64,000 nt of DNA from Glycocaulis sp. (GTDB lineage Bacteria > Pseudomonadota > Alphaproteobacteria > Caulobacterales > Maricaulaceae), in assembly GCA_022565665.1 (NCBI GenBank), contig JAIUMI010000002.1:124001-188000 (forward strand). Direction: 5' to 3'. Under the pieces are notes generated by a model that saw nothing but the letters and a program-made list of their open reading frames with translations, was not told the origin of the DNA and did no database searches. The position numbers and the translations under genes are program-made. Shown here piece after piece: positions 45,036-54,012 of the stretch. Within the stretch, counting starts at the first letter, position 1, and each line of letters begins with the position of its first letter.

Positions 45036-45279
45036 AACCGATATCCGTATTGCCGCCGCCCGGATAGAGGGCGAATTCTTGGCTGTAGATCTAGCCGATG
45101 GCCGGTCGATCAGCGCACCGCTGGCGTGGTTTCCGCGCCTGTTCAATGCCAGCGAGGCAGAGCGGCAGGCCTTTGAGATCAGCGGTGGCGGATATGGTCT
45201 GCACTGGCCGTTGCTGGATGAGGATATCAGCACGGAAGGCCTTCTTCGCGGCGCGAAGAGCCCGGAGCTTGCCCGCTAA
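45016..45279 (+). CDS. DUF2442 protein
   Basis: 87 aa. LAVDLADGRSISAPLAWFPRL followed by EISGGGYGLHWPLLDEDIS is the DUF2442 signature (GxGxGIHWP...DEDIS). Overlaps DUF4160 by 20 bases, so translation is coupled. DUF2442 domains also occur fused to helix-turn-helix domains, which is why a DNA-binding or antitoxin role is suspected. Confidence 0.9.
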   Translation: MTSLAIETDIRIAAARIEGEFLAVDLADGRSISAPLAWFPRLFNASEAERQAFEISGGGYGLHWPLLDEDISTEGLLRGAKSPELAR

Positions 45280-45339
45280 CCTGCCCGCTAGGCCCTCGCG
45301 CTTTGCATCTCCCGCTGACGCGCGCTACACCGCCATCCC

Positions 45340-45444
45340 ATGCGTGAGATCCGCCGCCCGCTTCACCTGATTGCCGCCGCCCTGATCGCCTTCGGCCTGG
45401 CCGGAGCGGCACTGGCCGCCCTGCTGACGAGAGCTGCCCCGTGA
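45340..45444 (+). CDS. Possible 34-aa single-span membrane peptide upstream of zapE
   Basis: An ATG at 45340 opens a 34-codon frame: basic start (MREIRRPLHL), one hydrophobic helix (IAAALIAFGLAGAALAALL) and a short tail. Its stop overlaps the zapE GTG start (GTGA), the same coupling seen at many real gene junctions in this window. No upstream ribosome site stands out, so it may be a real microprotein or chance. Confidence 0.4.
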   Translation: MREIRRPLHLIAAALIAFGLAGAALAALLTRAAP

Positions 45445-46535
45445 AGCCGTCACGGGCGCTGGAAGAGGGCATTGCCGAGGGCCGCCTGACCGAAGATGGC
45501 GGCCAGCGCGCCATCGCGCTCTATCTCGACACGCTGATCGAGGACATTGAGGGCTGGAAGGGCGGCAAGTCCGGCCTGTTCCGCAAATCGAGCCCGCCGC
45601 CCAAGGGGCTCTATCTCTGGGGCGGGGTCGGCACAGGCAAATCGCTCCTGATGGACCTGTTTCACGACGCGGTGAACCTCAAGGCCAAGCGGCGCACCCA
45701 TTTCCACTCCTTCATGCAGGATGTGCACGCCCGCATTGCCCGCGAACGCGAGATGAAGAAGGGCGAGCCCCTGATCGCCGTGGCCGACGGAATCGCGGGC
45801 GAGACACGGCTTTTATGCTTTGATGAGCTGCAGGTGACCAATGTCGCCGATGCGATGATCCTTGGCCGTCTGTTCGAGCGCCTGTTCGAGAAGGGTGTGG
45901 TCGTCATCGCCACCTCCAATCGCCACCCGTCAGAGCTTTATAAAGACGGGCTCAACCGCCAGCTTTTTCTGCCCTTCATCGCCATGATCGAGGCAAAACT
46001 GGACGTGATGCGCCTGGATAGCGGGCGTGATTACCGGCTGGAGCGCCTGTCTGCCGCGCCGGTCTATTACACGCCGCTGGATGCAGAAGCGGATGCCGCA
46101 ATGGATGCGGCTTTTGCCCGGCTGACGCTGGGCGCACGTCCGCAAAGCTGCACGCTCACCATTCAGGGCCGTACAGTGGGGGTTTCGCGCGAGGCGGCGG
46201 GCGTCGCCCGTTTCAGCTTTGCCGAGCTGTGCGCACGGCCGCTGGGGGCGGCAGACTATCTGATGCTGGCCGAAACCTTCCACACCCTCCTCATCGACCA
46301 TGTGCCGGTGATGAGCCCGCGAAAGCGCGACGAGGCCGCCCGCTTCGTCACCCTCATCGACGCGCTTTACGATACCCGCGCCAAGCTGGTCATGAGCGCC
46401 GAAGCCGAGCCTTCCGGCCTATACCCAGCGGGCGATGGCGCGTTCGAGTTTGAGCGCACCGCCTCGCGCCTGATGGAGATGCGCAGCCTTGAATATCTGG
46501 CCGCCGAGCGGCGATTGGCCTCGCCTGAAAAGTAA
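45441..46535 (+). CDS. zapE: Cell division ATPase ZapE (AFG1 family)
   Basis: 364-aa AAA+ protein. Walker A in YLWGGVGTGKSLLMDLF, the family-specific RRTHFHSFMQDVHARI, Walker B in LLCFDELQVTNVADAMIL, sensor 1 in VVIATSNRHPSELYKDGL. ZapE associates with FtsZ at constriction in E. coli; the mitochondrial relative AFG1/LACE1 has a role in protein quality control. GTG start, as the N-terminal KPSRALEEGIAEG follows directly and there is no earlier ATG. In many alphaproteobacteria it neighbours mdh; here mdh is 3 kb away. Confidence 0.93.
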   Translation: MKPSRALEEGIAEGRLTEDGGQRAIALYLDTLIEDIEGWKGGKSGLFRKSSPPPKGLYLWGGVGTGKSLLMDLFHDAVNLKAKRRTHFHSFMQDVHARIAREREMKKGEPLIAVADGIAGETRLLCFDELQVTNVADAMILGRLFERLFEKGVVVIATSNRHPSELYKDGLNRQLFLPFIAMIEAKLDVMRLDSGRDYRLERLSAAPVYYTPLDAEADAAMDAAFARLTLGARPQSCTLTIQGRTVGVSREAAGVARFSFAELCARPLGAADYLMLAETFHTLLIDHVPVMSPRKRDEAARFVTLIDALYDTRAKLVMSAEAEPSGLYPAGDGAFEFERTASRLMEMRSLEYLAAERRLASPEK

Positions 46536-46616
46536 ATTTTGTGTAACCTTGGGCGCGCTGAACCGGCAGGACAGGGTCTGCCGGGCCATGTTTTCGCGTG
46601 CTGAGGGGGAAATAGG

Positions 46617-47309
46617 ATGCGGGTAATCATCGCGGCCATTCTGGCCGGTGGACTGTCATTGGCGGCGCTGTGGGGCGCTGACACATATCTGGGTATTGGC
46701 GGGGCCGCACCGGCGCCGGATGAGGCTGAAGACGCCGCCGACGCGGTGGACGAGGACGAAAACGGCTTCATCGCCGAAGACTTCGAGGACGTCCTCGATG
46801 AACCGGTGGAGGAGTTCTTCGAGGAAGAGGCCGCGCCGGACGAGGAAGCGCCCGGCCGCTTCATCAACTCCGCCGGGACCGATTATCACGGCTATTACAT
46901 GCCGAATGCCCTTATCCAGACCGGCGAGTGGGTGCTGCGCCATATTCATATCGGCCATGCCAGCCAGTTCGAGGTGTTCGAGGAGAGCGGGCAGGACCGC
47001 GATCTCGTCCCGGTCTGGATCGAGTTCATGCATGCCGATTCGGAAATGCTCACCACCGAGGAAGGGTTTGAGTACCCGTCCGAATTCCGGCGCGTCCGGG
47101 CGGATCGCTTCCATATCGGCGAGACAAGCTTCGAGTTCGAGGCCAGCCATGACGAGATCGGCGATATCTATGTCTATGGCACGCTCGATCCCGAACAGAT
47201 TCAAGGGCCGGTCGAAGGCTCTACCGGTATTCCGGCTCTGACAGGCGGCGCAGAGCTCAATGGCGAGCGCTTGCGCAATATCTCCTTCGACCACTGGTAT
47301 GGTCACTAG
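46617..47309 (+). CDS. Exported acidic protein, unknown
   Basis: 230 aa. N-terminal hydrophobic stretch MRVIIAAILAGGLSLAALWG (signal peptide or anchor), then a very acidic linker (~33-80, nearly all Asp/Glu/Ala/Pro) and a folded C-terminal domain (~85-230) with conserved-looking YHGYYMPNALIQTGEW and HADSEMLTTEEGFEYPS. Good ribosome site (GAGGGGGAAATAGG) before the ATG. Family not recognised. Ends at a shared terminator. Confidence 0.65.
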   Translation: MRVIIAAILAGGLSLAALWGADTYLGIGGAAPAPDEAEDAADAVDEDENGFIAEDFEDVLDEPVEEFFEEEAAPDEEAPGRFINSAGTDYHGYYMPNALIQTGEWVLRHIHIGHASQFEVFEESGQDRDLVPVWIEFMHADSEMLTTEEGFEYPSEFRRVRADRFHIGETSFEFEASHDEIGDIYVYGTLDPEQIQGPVEGSTGIPALTGGAELNGERLRNISFDHWYGH

Positions 47310-47337
47310 GCGGCAGGCTTCTGAAAAGTGAGTGAAA

Positions 47338-47366
47338 GACCGCTCCGGAAAGCCGGAGCGGTCTTT
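47338..47366. terminator. Bidirectional terminator
   Basis: An 11-bp perfect stem (47338-47348 with 47353-47363, loop AAAG) is followed by TTT on the plus strand and preceded by AAA for the minus strand. It separates the convergent genes ending at 47309 and 47376. Confidence 0.8.
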
Positions 47367-47375
47367 GCTTGTTGT

Positions 47376-47819
47376 CTAGTCCTGACGGGTCCAGCTCCAG
47401 CTGAACTGGCGTTCGCGGTCCAGCGTCGAAATGGTCGCGTTTAAACTGTCGCCGTCGCGGACGTATTCGATGCGCTGGGGAAAATCATGCTCCGGGTTCT
47501 CGAACACCGCGCTTTCGCCGTCCTGTGACACAAGGCCGAAGCGGACGGCCGGGCGGCCGCCGGGCTGGGCGAAATAGGCCGCGTCCTCTCCGGTTGCGAT
47601 ATAGAGAAACTCGAAGCTGACGGCCCGCCCATCGCGCTGGGTACGGCCCATCCCAGTCATCAGACCGCCTTCGGGGGCCATCCAGACCTCCTCGGAAACG
47701 CGGCCATTGCTCTCGCTGCGCCAGTGACCGGCGAGCCAGGAAAAATCAGGTTCATCGGCAAATGCCGGGGCAGCCGGAATGGCAAGGGCAAGACAAAGGG
47801 CAAGCGTCGTAGCGCTCAT
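47376..47819 (-). CDS. DUF6265 family secreted protein
   Basis: 147 aa. Signal peptide MSATTLALCLALAIPAAPAFA, then DEPDFSWLAGHWRSESNG, EEVWMAPEGGLMTGMGRT and ENPEHDFPQRIEYVRDGDSL, the three blocks of the DUF6265 beta-barrel (lipocalin-like). Periplasmic; function unknown. Divergent from the AraC gene with about 85 bp between starts. Confidence 0.88.
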   Translation of the reverse strand: MSATTLALCLALAIPAAPAFADEPDFSWLAGHWRSESNGRVSEEVWMAPEGGLMTGMGRTQRDGRAVSFEFLYIATGEDAAYFAQPGGRPAVRFGLVSQDGESAVFENPEHDFPQRIEYVRDGDSLNATISTLDRERQFSWSWTRQD

Positions 47820-47904
47820 GGGCGGATTTCCTTCATGAAATTGACGTCACTGTGAGCCTCCATCATGGACAGGTGCAAGCGCACAGGTCTTGAATGTTTG
47901 CGAC

Positions 47905-48717
47905 ATGGATGGACAACCCGCCTTCCGCTTCATCCCCGCAACCGGACCCGCTGCGATGATCGCGGAAGGGGTATGGTCGCTATGCCTGCCGGGAGATGGC
48001 CCGGTGGTGGAGACGATAGCCCCGGATGGCCGGTGCGAGATCATTATCCATCTGGGCGCGCCACCTGCCGCGCGGAAGGGGGGCGGCTTTGCCACACAGC
48101 CGGACGCCTTCCTCTACGGTCCGCTGGACCGGGCTCTCATCCTGCAGCGGCAGGCGGGACTTAATATGCGCGCGGTGCGCTTGACTCCCTGGGGCATCGG
48201 GATGCTGACCCGGGATGCGCGCGCCATGACAGGGATGGCGGTCCAGCTTCGTGACGCACTGGGCGATACCGGCGCAAGGCTGGAGGACGTGGCCCGTCAG
48301 GCTGAGACGCTGGATGCGTTTGCTGGCGCGGCCTTCCAGCTCCTGCTCCGCCATGCCGCAGGGCTGGACCGCCCGCCCGCGCGCGGCCTGACAGCCCTGA
48401 TGCTCGCAGAGCCCGCCGGGCCCGTCCCGGATGCCCATTCACTCGCCGATGCGAGCGGTGCCACCCGGCGCACCTTCGAGCGCCAGTTCAGCGCCGCGTC
48501 CGGCCTGACACCGGGCGGGTGGCTGCGCATCTGCCGGTTCCAGCGCGCCCGCGCGCAGGTGATCTCCGGTATTCTGCCGCTCGCGGAGATCGCGCTGGAG
48601 GCCGGTTATGCCGATCAGGCCCATATGACCCGTGATTTCCAGCGCTATGAGGCGGTCACACCCGCCGCCTTGCGCAGGGCACAGGGCGGGTTTGAGCAGA
48701 TCTACGGCGCCGGATGA
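47905..48717 (+). CDS. AraC family transcriptional regulator
   Basis: 270 aa from the ATG at 47905 (the frame opens at a TTG at 47890). N-terminal ligand-type domain with DGRCEIIIHLGAP and YGPLDRALILQ (DUF6597-like), then two helix-turn-helix units: DASGATRRTFERQFSAASG and LPLAEIALEAGYADQAHMTR, ending with F-x2-YEAVTPAALRR. That last block is the AraC signature. Divergent to the DUF6265 gene, a plausible target. Confidence 0.9.
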   Translation: MDGQPAFRFIPATGPAAMIAEGVWSLCLPGDGPVVETIAPDGRCEIIIHLGAPPAARKGGGFATQPDAFLYGPLDRALILQRQAGLNMRAVRLTPWGIGMLTRDARAMTGMAVQLRDALGDTGARLEDVARQAETLDAFAGAAFQLLLRHAAGLDRPPARGLTALMLAEPAGPVPDAHSLADASGATRRTFERQFSAASGLTPGGWLRICRFQRARAQVISGILPLAEIALEAGYADQAHMTRDFQRYEAVTPAALRRAQGGFEQIYGAG

Positions 48718-48956
48718 TCCGCAGCCAGAGCGGGCACATCAATATCGAGAATATCCCCCGGCCGGCAGTCCAGCGCGGTGCAGATGCGCGCCAGCGTTTC
48801 AAAGCGCACGCCCTTTACCTTGCCTGACCGCAGGAGCGACAGATTGGCCTCGGTAATGCCGACAAAGGCGGCCAGATCCTTGGCCTTCATCTTGCGCCGG
48901 GCCAGCATGACGTCCAGCGTCACGACGATCTCGGGAATGTCCGGGGTCTCGCTCAT
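48702..48956 (-). CDS. XRE-family small regulator (YozG-like)
   Basis: 84-aa helix-turn-helix protein: VTLDVMLARRKMKAKDLAAFVGITEANLSLLRSGK-type core (here LAAFVGITEANLSLLRSGK as recognition part), then ETLARICTALDCRPGDILD. The ATG at 48956 overlaps the stop of the DUF2975 gene by one base. This compact XRE type is usually found coupled to DUF2975 membrane proteins, as here. Its 3' end overlaps the AraC gene end by 16 bases. Confidence 0.9.
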   Translation of the reverse strand: MSETPDIPEIVVTLDVMLARRKMKAKDLAAFVGITEANLSLLRSGKVKGVRFETLARICTALDCRPGDILDIDVPALAADHPAP

Positions 48957-49441
48957 CACACAATGCTGTCGCTGTCTTCTTTCAGGGTGACCGCATCGCC
49001 CATCACGCGCGACATCACGAAGACGAACACGCCCGCACAGAAAAGCGCGACCGGAGCCTCATTGAGCTGCACGGCGAACCCGCGATCCACGCCGCCAATC
49101 CAGTCCAGCAGGGTCGGGCGGAAGATGACAAAGGCGCCCGCGGCCAGCACGAGTGCACTGCCGAACTGCTCGATCAGACCGGCATTGCGCCGGGTGAACA
49201 CCTCACCGCGCCGGTAATGTCCGCCAAGCCGCACCAGAGCCACCAGACCGGGGAGCAGGAAGAGGAAGGGCATGATGTGGACAAGTCCTGTCAGCCCGGC
49301 ATTGAGATAGCCGAGCGCACCGTCCGCGCCCAGCGGACCCTCAGCGAGGAACTCCACCCACGCGCGGCCCGCATGGATGATCAGAAGCGCCAGCGACAGC
49401 AGGCTGACAACATAAAGCATAGAATCCCAACGTATTTTCAT
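48956..49441 (-). CDS. DUF2975 membrane protein
   Basis: 161 aa with four predicted helices (~8-28, ~45-68, ~95-115, ~130-150); YRRGEVFTRRNAGLIEQFG in the loop is the DUF2975 signature. The start is the ATG at 49441, behind AGGGAGAG; the frame running on to 49642 crosses the mdh promoter region and is rejected. Forms a coupled pair with the XRE regulator, suggesting a membrane protein controlling, or controlled by, that regulator. Confidence 0.88.
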   Translation of the reverse strand: MKIRWDSMLYVVSLLSLALLIIHAGRAWVEFLAEGPLGADGALGYLNAGLTGLVHIMPFLFLLPGLVALVRLGGHYRRGEVFTRRNAGLIEQFGSALVLAAGAFVIFRPTLLDWIGGVDRGFAVQLNEAPVALFCAGVFVFVMSRVMGDAVTLKEDSDSIV

Positions 49442-49532
49442 CTGGCGCTCTCCCTGCCCGACATAACGGGGATTTTGTATAACAGAAAAATCTTTCTGTA
49501 AAACAATAATTTTTTGGGAGCGCGAATCCGCA

Positions 49533-49548
49533 CTTGTCCGGACAAGTC
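49533..49548. promoter_or_regulatory. 16-bp perfect palindrome upstream of mdh
   Basis: ACTTGTCCGGACAAGT is an exact palindrome, 113 bases before the mdh start and 92 before the DUF2975 start. Its core TGTCCGGACA occurs again upstream of gltD (63736-63745). A dimeric transcription factor site is the simplest reading; the factor is unknown. Confidence 0.5.
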
Positions 49549-49588
49549 GCGGCGTGCGGACATTGCAGAGCGCTTCGCTTGGCGCTAG

Positions 49589-50629
<1,041 letters not shown>

Positions 50630-50636
50630 CTTTTTC

Positions 50637-50658
50637 CTCCCCCGCTCGCGGGGGAGAC
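50637..50658. other. Intercistronic hairpin between mdh and asd
   Basis: CCTCCCCCGC and GCGGGGGA-type arms pair almost perfectly around a tiny loop just after the mdh stop. There is no T run on the plus strand, so it is more likely an mRNA-processing/stabilising element than a full terminator. Confidence 0.45.
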
Positions 50659-50682
50659 ACGCTCTTTCAGGAACCATTCCCC

Positions 50683-51708
50683 ATGGCACTCAATATCGCA
50701 GTCGTTGGCGCAACCGGCGCGGTGGGCAAGGAAATGCTCACCATTCTGGCCGAGCGCCTGTTCCCGGCTGGCGAGGTTCATGCCCTCGCCTCGCGCCGCT
50801 CGGTCGGCACCGAGCTGAGCTATGGCGACAAGACCCTGAAATGCAAGGATCTGGAGACGTTCGACTTTTCAACCGTCGATCTCGTCCTGATGAGCGCGGG
50901 CGGGGATGTCTCCAAGGAATGGTCCCCGAAAATCGCCAAGGCCGGGGCCATCGTGGTCGACAATTCCTCTGCCTGGCGGATGGACCCGGATGTGCCCCTC
51001 ATCGTGCCGGAGGTGAATGCCGATGCGCTCGATGGCGGCATAGGCAAGGGCATTATCGCCAATCCGAACTGCTCCACCATCCAGACTGTGGTGGCCCTGA
51101 AACCCCTGCATGATGCAGCCGTCATCAACCGCGTATCGGTCGCCACCTACCAGTCCGTCTCCGGGGGAGGCACCGCCCCAATGGATGAGCTGTGGAAGCA
51201 GACCCGCGCCATCTATGTGAATGACCCCATAGAGCCGCAGGTCTTCATCAAGCAGATCGCCTTCAACGTCATTCCCAAGATCGACGTCTTCATGGAAGAC
51301 GGCTCGACCAAGGAAGAGTGGAAGATGGTGGTCGAGACCAAGAAAATACTCGACCCCAAGATCAAGCTCTTCGCCACCTGCGCGCGTGTACCGGTCTTTG
51401 TCGGCCATTGCGTGGCGGCCCATATCGAGTTTGAGAACGCCATCAGCGCGAAGAAGGCCCGCTCTATCTTGCGCGAAGCGCCCGGTATCATGCTGATCGA
51501 CCGCGCGGACGAGGAAGAGCCGGCCTTTGTCACCCCTGTGGAGTGCGTCGGCGAGTTTGCGACCTTTGTGAGCCGGGTGCGCGAAGACCCGACGGTCGAG
51601 AACGGCCTCGCCCTGTGGATCGTCTCGGATAATCTGAGGAAAGGTGCGGCACTCAACGCCGTCCAGATCGCCGAGCTGCTCCTGAACAAGGGTATCGTGA
51701 AGGCCTGA
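50683..51708 (+). CDS. asd: Aspartate-semialdehyde dehydrogenase
   Basis: 341 aa. Reduces aspartyl-phosphate to aspartate semialdehyde for lysine/diaminopimelate, threonine and methionine. VGATGAVGKEMLTIL binds NADP; the catalytic cysteine is C130 in IANPNCSTIQ; SVSGGGTAPMDEL, then RVPVFVGHCVAAHIEFE with its active-site His, and the C-terminal DNLRKGAALNAVQIAELL complete it. Its stop overlaps the acyl-CoA dehydrogenase ATG (TGATG). Confidence 0.96.
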   Translation: MALNIAVVGATGAVGKEMLTILAERLFPAGEVHALASRRSVGTELSYGDKTLKCKDLETFDFSTVDLVLMSAGGDVSKEWSPKIAKAGAIVVDNSSAWRMDPDVPLIVPEVNADALDGGIGKGIIANPNCSTIQTVVALKPLHDAAVINRVSVATYQSVSGGGTAPMDELWKQTRAIYVNDPIEPQVFIKQIAFNVIPKIDVFMEDGSTKEEWKMVVETKKILDPKIKLFATCARVPVFVGHCVAAHIEFENAISAKKARSILREAPGIMLIDRADEEEPAFVTPVECVGEFATFVSRVREDPTVENGLALWIVSDNLRKGAALNAVQIAELLLNKGIVKA

Positions 51709-52850
51709 TGCAAAACCCGTTCGATACGCCAGAGCGCAAGGCCTTCCGGGAATCTGTGGAGGCCTTCGTAGCGCGCGAGATCGCGCCGTACGCGAACGAC
51801 TGGGACGAGGCGGGCGATTTTCCCTGGGAACTGCACGCGAAAGCCGGCGCGCTGGGCCTGTTCGGCTTTGGCATTGACGAGGCCTATGGCGGGCTGGGGT
51901 TTGACGATGCCTTCATGCGCATGGATAGCGGCGTGACGCTCGCCTATACCGGCGCAGGCGGGGTCAATGCCTCGCTCGGCTGCCGCAATATCATGACCGG
52001 CCCGATTGCGAAGCTGGCGTCTGAAGAGATCAAACGCGCCGTCCTGCCGGAAATCATTTCGGGCCGCGAAGGCGGGGCGCTCGCCATGACCGAGCCGTCC
52101 GGCGGGTCTGACCTGTCTCGCATGAAGACCCGCGCTGTGAAAGACGGTGATGGCTGGCGCATTTCAGGCGAAAAAACCTTCATCACCGGCGGCATGAAGG
52201 CGCGCTGGTTTGTCGTCGGCGCGCGCACGGGCGGCGAGGGCTTTGGCGGCATCTCGCTCTTTCTGGTCGAGGCCGGAAGCGAAGGCTTCAGCCGTACGGC
52301 GATAAACAACAAGATGGGCTGGTGGGCGTCTGACACCGCCACGCTCCATTTCGATGATTGTTATGTGCCGGCGGGCAACCAGCTGGGTGAAGAGGGCCTG
52401 TGCCTCCTCGCGATTCTGGAAAACTTCAATTATGAGCGCCTCGCGCTGGCTTCCGGGTGCCTTGGCATGGCCAGGCGCTGCCTTGACGATGCGGTCAGCT
52501 GGGCGAAGGAACGCGAGACCTTCGGCAAGCCGCTGATCAGGCATCAGGTCATCCGCCACAAGATCGCCGATATGAGCATGCGCATCGACGCGCTGGAGGC
52601 TTACTTGCGATCCATCGCCTGGGCGGTCAATGAGGGCGAGATGCCCGCCGCCGAGCTCGCCAAGGTGAAGGTCCTGGCATCCACCACGGCCGAGTTCTGC
52701 GCCAGCGAGGCGATGCAGATACTCGGCGGGGCGGGATACTTACGCGGGCAGGCCATCGAGCGCATCTACCGCGAGGTCAAGGTGATGGCGATTGGCGGCG
52801 GGTCGGAAGAGATCATGCGCGATCTCGCCGTGAAGCAGATGGGGCTTTGA
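51708..52850 (+). CDS. Acyl-CoA dehydrogenase
   Basis: 380-aa FAD enzyme. ALAMTEPSGGSDLSRMKTRA is the first family signature, GEKTFITGGMKA follows, and the second is QILGGAGYLRGQAIERIYREVK near the C-terminus, in the position of the flavin/substrate contact; RYERLALASGCLGMARR-like helix before it. Catalytic glutamate and chain-length preference cannot be judged by eye. Coupled by 1 bp to asd, an unusual partner. Confidence 0.93.
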   Translation: MQNPFDTPERKAFRESVEAFVAREIAPYANDWDEAGDFPWELHAKAGALGLFGFGIDEAYGGLGFDDAFMRMDSGVTLAYTGAGGVNASLGCRNIMTGPIAKLASEEIKRAVLPEIISGREGGALAMTEPSGGSDLSRMKTRAVKDGDGWRISGEKTFITGGMKARWFVVGARTGGEGFGGISLFLVEAGSEGFSRTAINNKMGWWASDTATLHFDDCYVPAGNQLGEEGLCLLAILENFNYERLALASGCLGMARRCLDDAVSWAKERETFGKPLIRHQVIRHKIADMSMRIDALEAYLRSIAWAVNEGEMPAAELAKVKVLASTTAEFCASEAMQILGGAGYLRGQAIERIYREVKVMAIGGGSEEIMRDLAVKQMGL

Positions 52851-52860
52851 TGATCTGAAA

Positions 52861-52890
52861 TCCCGGAGGCGGCGCAGCCGCCATCCGGGA
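52861..52890. repeat. REP-like palindrome
   Basis: TCCCGGA plus GGCGGC (52861-52874) pairs with GCCGCC plus TCCGGGA, giving a near-perfect hairpin just after the acyl-CoA dehydrogenase gene. Similar to the palindromes at 26.7-26.9 kb. Confidence 0.6.
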
Positions 52891-52916
52891 CCTGTTGCAG
52901 GTTAACCTGCGAGAGG

Positions 52917-52950
52917 CCCCGGCTCTACGCTCGCGCTCCGGCCGGGGTTT
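52917..52950 (+). terminator. Probable terminator of the mdh–asd–acyl-CoA dehydrogenase transcript
   Basis: CCCCGGC (52917-52923) pairs with GCCGGGG (52941-52947), followed by TTT. It lies 66 bases after the acyl-CoA dehydrogenase stop and also faces the convergent bolA gene. Confidence 0.55.
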
Positions 52951-52968
52951 CAACTAATGGTTCGCGGC

Positions 52969-53238
52969 CTACTCCCCCGGCGCTTTCGCCCGTATCACCA
53001 GCGCATGGATGGGGCCGGTCAGCTCCTCTGCCAAAGCCTGATTGACGAGGCGATGGCGCGCGATACGGCTCTGGCCTGCGAAGGCCTCTGACACGATATC
53101 GACGGTGAAATGGCTCTCGCCGCCGGGTCGTGATCCTGCGTGACCGGCATGGGCGGCGCTGTCATCAATGATGGTCAGTTCAAGGGGTTGAAGCGCGGCT
53201 TTCAGCTTGTCCTCGATCACGCGGCGCATCTCTGCCAT
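52969..53238 (-). CDS. BolA family protein
   Basis: 89 aa from the ATG at 53238 (AAGGAG upstream; an ATG at 53256 is the alternative). MRRVIEDKLKAALQPLELTIIDDSAAHAGH carries the His-loop, and HFTVDIVSEAFAGQSRIARHRLVNQAL is the BolA signature, shown here in separate parts because of length. BolA proteins pair with monothiol glutaredoxins to carry [2Fe-2S] clusters. It is divergent from the J-protein gene. Confidence 0.92.
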   Translation of the reverse strand: MAEMRRVIEDKLKAALQPLELTIIDDSAAHAGHAGSRPGGESHFTVDIVSEAFAGQSRIARHRLVNQALAEELTGPIHALVIRAKAPGE

Positions 53239-53292
53239 TTCGCTCCACTCCTTCATTGCCCGCTAACGGGCTGCACCCCATACTTAAGCCCC

Positions 53293-53919
53293 ATGGACAC
53301 CGGCTTCAAATACCGTCCGCGGTTCAAGGATATCCGCATTCGCCCGCCCGGTGGCAAGCCGGCCGAGGAAGTGACTTTGTGCGAGTATCCGCGCTGTCAG
53401 GAGCACGCCACCGCCAAGGCCCCCAAGGCGCCGGACCGGCTGAACGAGCATTATCATTTCTGCCAGAAGCACGCCGCCGAATACAATAAGAGCTGGAATT
53501 TCTTCGAAGGCATGAGCGAAGGCGCGGCGCAGGCCTATGCCCGGAGCGCGGCCTGGGGCCACCGACCGACCTGGAATTTCCGGGCTGGCGGCACCGCCAG
53601 AGCCAAGGCCCAGAAGGCGAGCACGGACTGGCAGTCCGCCTTCATTGATCCGTTCACCCTGTTTGGCGAGCGCCCGCCTCCCGGTCACGCCAATGGCACA
53701 GCCGCGCCCAAGGGCCCCCAAATGGGTCGCCTGCAGCAAAAGGCGCTCGATACGCTGGGTCTGGAAGCCACGGCCAGCAAGGGTGATGTGAGGAAGCGCT
53801 ATGCCGAGCTGGTGCGGGCCTATCACCCTGATGCCAATGGCGGGGACAGATCCCGCGAGGAAGCCCTGCAGCGCGTGGTGGCCAGCTACCAGATCCTGAA
53901 AAGCGCAGGGATGGCATAA
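53293..53919 (+). CDS. J-domain (DnaJ-like) protein with N-terminal Cys/His cluster
   Basis: 208 aa from the ATG at 53293; the frame extends upstream through the bolA gene and is not used there. Residues ~30-65 carry Cys/His pairs (CEYPRCQEH and FCQKHAAEY) that could bind zinc. The J-domain is C-terminal (~148-208) with the HPD tripeptide at 178-180 (YHPDANGGDRS), so it should stimulate a DnaK-type ATPase. This protein between bolA and cobS is a standing alphaproteobacterial arrangement. Confidence 0.9.
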   Translation: MDTGFKYRPRFKDIRIRPPGGKPAEEVTLCEYPRCQEHATAKAPKAPDRLNEHYHFCQKHAAEYNKSWNFFEGMSEGAAQAYARSAAWGHRPTWNFRAGGTARAKAQKASTDWQSAFIDPFTLFGERPPPGHANGTAAPKGPQMGRLQQKALDTLGLEATASKGDVRKRYAELVRAYHPDANGGDRSREEALQRVVASYQILKSAGMA

Positions 53920-54012
53920 AGCCTTGCCCTGATGGCCCCCGCTGGCCAATGCTGCGCATGCGCGCTAGTTACGGTTTGTAACGCCACATCTTCACGAATT
54001 GACCGGACCGAC

